Shown here: positions 60,753 to 64,000 of the stretch, piece after piece | How positions within the stretch are numbered: the first letter of the stretch is position 1 | Layout of the letters: each line of letters begins with the position of its first letter | Source of the DNA: Roseovarius sp. 217 | GTDB taxonomy: Bacteria > Pseudomonadota > Alphaproteobacteria > Rhodobacterales > Rhodobacteraceae | Assembly (NCBI RefSeq): GCF_000152845.1 | Contig: NZ_CH902585.1 | Span: 13,792-77,791 of the forward strand | Length of the DNA stretch: 64,000 bases | Reading direction: 5' to 3' | Made by a program: the position numbers and the translations under genes | The notes under the pieces: generated by a model | Seen by the model: only the letters and a program-made list of their open reading frames with translations | What the model was told of the DNA's origin: nothing | Database searches by the model: none

Positions 60753-61367
60753 GTCTGGTCTCCAGTCTTCGGTTCCAAGGCCACCACGTGAGTGTGGGGG
60801 CATGGCCGAATGCCTGGTTTCCGAATCTGCCCGGGTCAGGGACGGCGCAGCCGCCGGCTTGCCGGGCGCAAAAGTTTTCAGTCTGCAACACCCGACAAAG
60901 GCGCGCGCTCACGCACGGGACCGCGCCGCGCCACAGGCCCCGCCCTCGCCGAAAAGTTTTGCGATCCTTGACGCGGGCTGATTTGGGGGCCATCCGGAGG
61001 ATATGCTTCCACACTCATGTGTGTGTGTTTTGATGGTAGGTTTGCCCGACCCGAGCAGGCAAACGACGCGACCGGGTGCGGGAGACGGATGGAGCGGCGG
61101 GATCGTTTTGCCCCGCAAAACAGACCAGAGCGCAATCCGGCGGAGCGGCCGGGGAGCGACGTGCTCGCGAGGCGGGCAAACCGGGATGCCAGGCGCGACG
61201 CCGCGGTGAGGCCGCATGGCCGAATGCGCGACGGACCGAAGGGCCGTTCTCCCCTGCGACACGCGAAGCCGAGCTGGGGAGATGGAATGGTTGCCGCCCT
61301 CCCGGAACGGCATCGCAATGTGCCAAGATGTGGATCGTAGAGCCATAAACGGAGAGGACGGCAAATT
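60753..61367. other. Gene-free region left of the IS110 element
   Basis: 615 bases of GC-rich DNA. No frame has a convincing start and sequence. A GTGTGTGTGTTTTGATGG patch lies near 61020. It should contain the promoter of the DUF2493 gene and the unrecognised left end of the IS110 element. Confidence 0.4.
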
Positions 61368-62393
61368 ATGAATACTATGATCGGTGTCGACTTGGCAAAG
61401 TCAGTTTTTCAGCTTCACGGCGCGACAATGACCGGTGAAGTTCTGTTTCGCAAGAAACTGACGCTGGCGCAGTTTCTAAGATTCATGTCTGAGCATAGCC
61501 CGGCAACGGTGGTACTTGAATGTTGCGGGAGCGCTCATTTTTGGGCGAGAGAGATGCGGAAACTGGGTCACCAAGTTAAGCTGATCCCCCCGCAATATGT
61601 TCGTCCATTTGTGAAGCGACAAAAGAATGACGCAGCAGATGCCGAAGCGATTGTCGGCGCAGCACAACGGCCTGAAATGCGGTTTGTTGAGCCCAAATCT
61701 GCAACGCAGCAGGCACGGGCGGTTCTGTTTCGGGCACGCGACCGCCTCGTCCACCACCGCACCGAGCTGATGAACGTCCTACGAGGTGTACTTTATGAAC
61801 AAGGGTTCGTCTTCCCACAGGGGACACATCATTTTACTCGCGTTCATGTTATGCTCGACGACCCCGAGTCAGACCTTGACCCGTTGGTTCTGGAGGAATG
61901 TCGGGATTTGACTGAACTGATCGCTGAGACAACGGACCGGATCAATGCCAAGACCCGAAAGATCGCGGCCCTTTCAACAAAGTCGGACATGACACGGCGG
62001 CTCCAGTCGATGCCCGGTCTTGGGCCAATGACAGCGCTGGCGATTGAAGCATTTGCGCCACAGATGGACAACTTCAGAAAGGGACGCGACTTCGCAGCCT
62101 GGCTGGGACTTGTGCCGCGGCAGAATTCGACGGGCGGAAAGACCCGACTTGGGCGCATGTCCAAAGCAGGGCAAAAGGACATAAGACGCTTGCTGATTAT
62201 TGGCGCCATGGCACGGCTCACCCCGCGCGGCCGCCTGGGAATAAAACCAGGATCATGGCTGGCTAGGATGCTGGACCGGAAACCGAAGATGCTGGTAGCG
62301 GTGGCTTTGGCGAACAAGATGGCTCGAATGATCTGGGCGATGCTGACAAAAAAAGAGGACTATCGGGAACCGGCCCAGGGTGTTCTGGTCTGA
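61368..62393 (+). CDS. IS110-family transposase
   Basis: 341 residues. DEDD-type N-terminal catalytic domain (MIGVDLAKSVFQLHG, VVLECCGSAHFWAREM, KRQKNDAADAEAIVGAA) and the C-terminal transposase_20 domain with the helix-hairpin-helix LQSMPGLGPMTALAIEAF and WLGLVPRQNSTGGKTRLGRMSKAGQ, containing the conserved Ser region. Complete length. Element ends are not obvious, as usual for the family, which lacks terminal inverted repeats. Confidence 0.95.
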   Translation: MNTMIGVDLAKSVFQLHGATMTGEVLFRKKLTLAQFLRFMSEHSPATVVLECCGSAHFWAREMRKLGHQVKLIPPQYVRPFVKRQKNDAADAEAIVGAAQRPEMRFVEPKSATQQARAVLFRARDRLVHHRTELMNVLRGVLYEQGFVFPQGTHHFTRVHVMLDDPESDLDPLVLEECRDLTELIAETTDRINAKTRKIAALSTKSDMTRRLQSMPGLGPMTALAIEAFAPQMDNFRKGRDFAAWLGLVPRQNSTGGKTRLGRMSKAGQKDIRRLLIIGAMARLTPRGRLGIKPGSWLARMLDRKPKMLVAVALANKMARMIWAMLTKKEDYREPAQGVLV

Positions 62394-63105
62394 GCATATA
62401 AACTCAATCAGATAACCTGACGCCGGGAAACGGGAGGTGTGAGAAATCGAGAAATTGAATGGGAAACGGATCGAAAAGATCGGGAGTGGGAAAACCAGTT
62501 TACGGCCTAGGGCGCACGAGCCCGCAGGGGAGATTGAGGCCTGCTCCGCTGATCACCATACCGGCCAGCGGCATATCAGACGCCGCACACTAAGGCCAGA
62601 TAGAAGACCGCACTCGATCCCACCTCGCGACGTCAGATACTTCTTGCATAACGGGCGGCAACCATAGAAGGCCAACAGGCTCAAGTCAAAGTTGATGGGG
62701 CAGTGCTCCCGCATCCAAAACGACACGGATCCGCAAAAGCGCTCATATGCGCAACATCATGCGGGATGGACGGCGAACCGTTAGTAGCCTTGCGGCATTG
62801 CATACGCAGCATTCTTCATAAGCGGCCACTCGTCGCGTTGAAGTCGAAAGGTAGCAGTGCGCAGAGAACAGACGGTGCAAAGTTGCACACACCTGCCCGG
62901 CCTTTGGAAGATGAAGGGCGCGAAGCTGCCTTCCACCAGCCGATCTGCTGTTGCTTTGCTGCCATTTAAGCACTGCACTTCTCATGCGGGGCTCATAGTG
63001 CGAACTTGATGCAAAAATCTAAACAGACCGGCGGCCACGGGCTGGTATTCAAATGACTGTCTGCGGCAAGCAGCGCTACACGGGCGGTGGCGTGAGTGCG
63101 CACCG
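62394..63105. other. IS110 downstream region and gene-poor DNA
   Basis: 712 bases. The first ~300, down to TTGCATAACGGGCGGC near 62645-62660, look like the non-coding 3' part of the IS110 element, which in this family may specify the guide-like bridge RNA. The rest has no supported gene and may be scar sequence. Confidence 0.4.
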
Positions 63106-63759
63106 TCACGCAACGACTGGGAGACGTATGCAGTTATAGCCCAACGAAATCGTGCGTCCGGTCATGGGATCATGCAGACGCGCCCTGAACCGGTCTGCGG
63201 CGCGGACTCCGCCAATGGCGGTCAGCGTGCCGCACATCATCGCCGCGTTGTCAGGCATGGCGGTTGCGTCGATCAACTCAGCCAGCGGCCTGATTGCGGC
63301 CAGCGTGCCAAATTGATAGGTGACCCAGCCGCCATCCTCGAAAATTTCAGACACCAGCGTCAGGTCATCCAGCCGATCCTCGACGTCGCTCCACCGCCAC
63401 AAATCCGCTGCTACAGGTTTTGGGCAGGCCTGCTTTGAGGCCGCGACCGACACAGCTTCGAGCCCACGGTCGGTATGATCGGACCCGAGGCCAAGCCAGA
63501 TTTGATCGTTGGAGATAATGATCAGCGGCTCTGCCTCGCCAGACGTTTCATTTCCGAGTACTTCGATCCGGTCAGACTGACATAGCAGATTCGTCCCAAT
63601 GCGGTAGAAAAGCGGTGTTGTCGTCGGAGGGGGGACGCCAATTTCCACAAGTTCTTCTATATGGTGCCGGACAGCGGCAGTATCGCGTCCAGTCCATCCT
63701 GCGACAATTAATGCGTTGATACGAAAGCTTTGCGGGCCGGTGGGTGTCTCGAACTGCAT
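63106..63759 (-). CDS. DUF2848 family protein
   Basis: 217 residues from ATG 63759 (GTG one codon earlier possible). Landmarks NALIVAGWTGRDTAAVRHHIEEL, PTTTPLFYRIGTNLLCQSDRIEVLG, SGEAEPLII, LGLGSDHTDRGLEAVSVAASKQACPKPVA and TLAAIRPLAELI match DUF2848, distantly related to fumarylacetoacetate hydrolases. It is divergent from a LysR gene that probably regulates it. Likely acts on an organic acid. Confidence 0.85.
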   Translation of the reverse strand: MQFETPTGPQSFRINALIVAGWTGRDTAAVRHHIEELVEIGVPPPTTTPLFYRIGTNLLCQSDRIEVLGNETSGEAEPLIIISNDQIWLGLGSDHTDRGLEAVSVAASKQACPKPVAADLWRWSDVEDRLDDLTLVSEIFEDGGWVTYQFGTLAAIRPLAELIDATAMPDNAAMMCGTLTAIGGVRAADRFRARLHDPMTGRTISLGYNCIRLPVVA

Positions 63760-63835
63760 CACGGATCCTTTCGGGGCTGGCTTGCCGCCTACAAACCGCT
63801 AACCTGACCGACATGCAAGCTTTGGACACCCTTCC

Positions 63836-64000
63836 ATGACGCTGGATCAAATCACCGCTTTCCTGTGGGTTGCCCGGCTTGGCGGGTTCCGAAAGGCTGC
63901 CGAACAACTTCATCTGACGCAGCCGGCCATCTCGACCCGCATCGCCAAACTGGAGGAGGAGCTTGCGACGCCGCTCTTTGAGCGGGACGGGAGCGGCTTG
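63836..64000 (+). CDS. LysR-type regulator, 3' end beyond window
   Basis: The first 55 codons read MTLDQITAFLWVARLGGFRK, AAEQLHLTQPAISTRIAKLE and EELATPLFERDGSGL, the standard N-terminal helix-turn-helix of LysR regulators. The frame is open at the right edge. It is divergent from the DUF2848 gene with 76 bases between them, the usual arrangement for a local regulator. Confidence 0.92.
   Translation, partial: MTLDQITAFLWVARLGGFRKAAEQLHLTQPAISTRIAKLEEELATPLFERDGSGL

Noticed and set aside
1..64000. CRISPR arrays, rRNA or tRNA genes
   Set aside because: No regularly spaced direct repeats and no tRNA- or rRNA-like sequence were seen on reading the window.
1..64000. Replication and partition genes (repABC or similar) or an integrase with att sites
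   Set aside because: None was found, so the replicon type is left open rather than guessed.

Overview
The window looks like an alphaproteobacterium of the Rhodobacterales (Roseobacter-type): high GC, a LuxR/LuxI pair, TRAP and polyamine-type ABC transporters, an RTX exoprotein, a chrB-chrA pair and a full VirB/VirD-type conjugation module on one accessory replicon or island. No replication, partition, rRNA or tRNA gene is visible, so plasmid, chromid or integrated element cannot be told apart. IS families seen are IS6 (two copies), IS30, IS110 and remnants of ISKra4-, IS66- and possibly IS21-type elements.

Layout. 1-4.2 kb: an ATP-grasp enzyme and a large unknown partner that runs off the window edge, then a small membrane protein. 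4.3-11.4 kb: a graveyard of decayed genes (ISKra4 transposase, etfB, DUF932-like, chrB copy, fasciclin copy cut at an IS6) around one intact fasciclin protein and a large glycosidase-like RTX protein. 11.4-16.9 kb: a secreted unknown protein, chrB-chrA (ATGA-coupled), and a small periplasmic protein coupled to a membrane histidine kinase. 17-19.6 kb: a nucleotidyltransferase-like gene killed by one TGA codon, a secreted unknown and a complete IS6. 19.6-30.8 kb: an eight-gene catabolic operon (CoA ligase, acyl-CoA dehydrogenase, four-gene ABC importer, enoyl-CoA hydratase, flavin/Fe-S oxidoreductase) with a divergent LysR regulator. 31-34.5 kb: IS30 and a quorum-sensing pair with three lux-box-like palindromes. 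34.7-47 kb: virB1-virB11. 47-51.9 kb: a LysR/TRAP/deacetylase module that separates virB from virD. 51.9-60.8 kb: a truncated radical SAM gene, virD4, relaxase, mobC, a putative oriT with a TATCCTG^C nic site, small conserved genes, an intact copy of the nucleotidyltransferase and a DUF2493 protein. 61.3-64 kb: IS110, a DUF2848 protein and the start of a LysR gene.

How it works together: the virB, virD4, relaxase, mobC and oriT parts form a nearly complete conjugation machine, and the LuxR/LuxI pair at its left end probably times its expression. The TRAP module appears to have landed between virB11 and virD4, with short broken ORFs at both of its borders. The ABC/CoA operon is a self-contained uptake and degradation route for an unidentified organic acid or betaine-like substrate.
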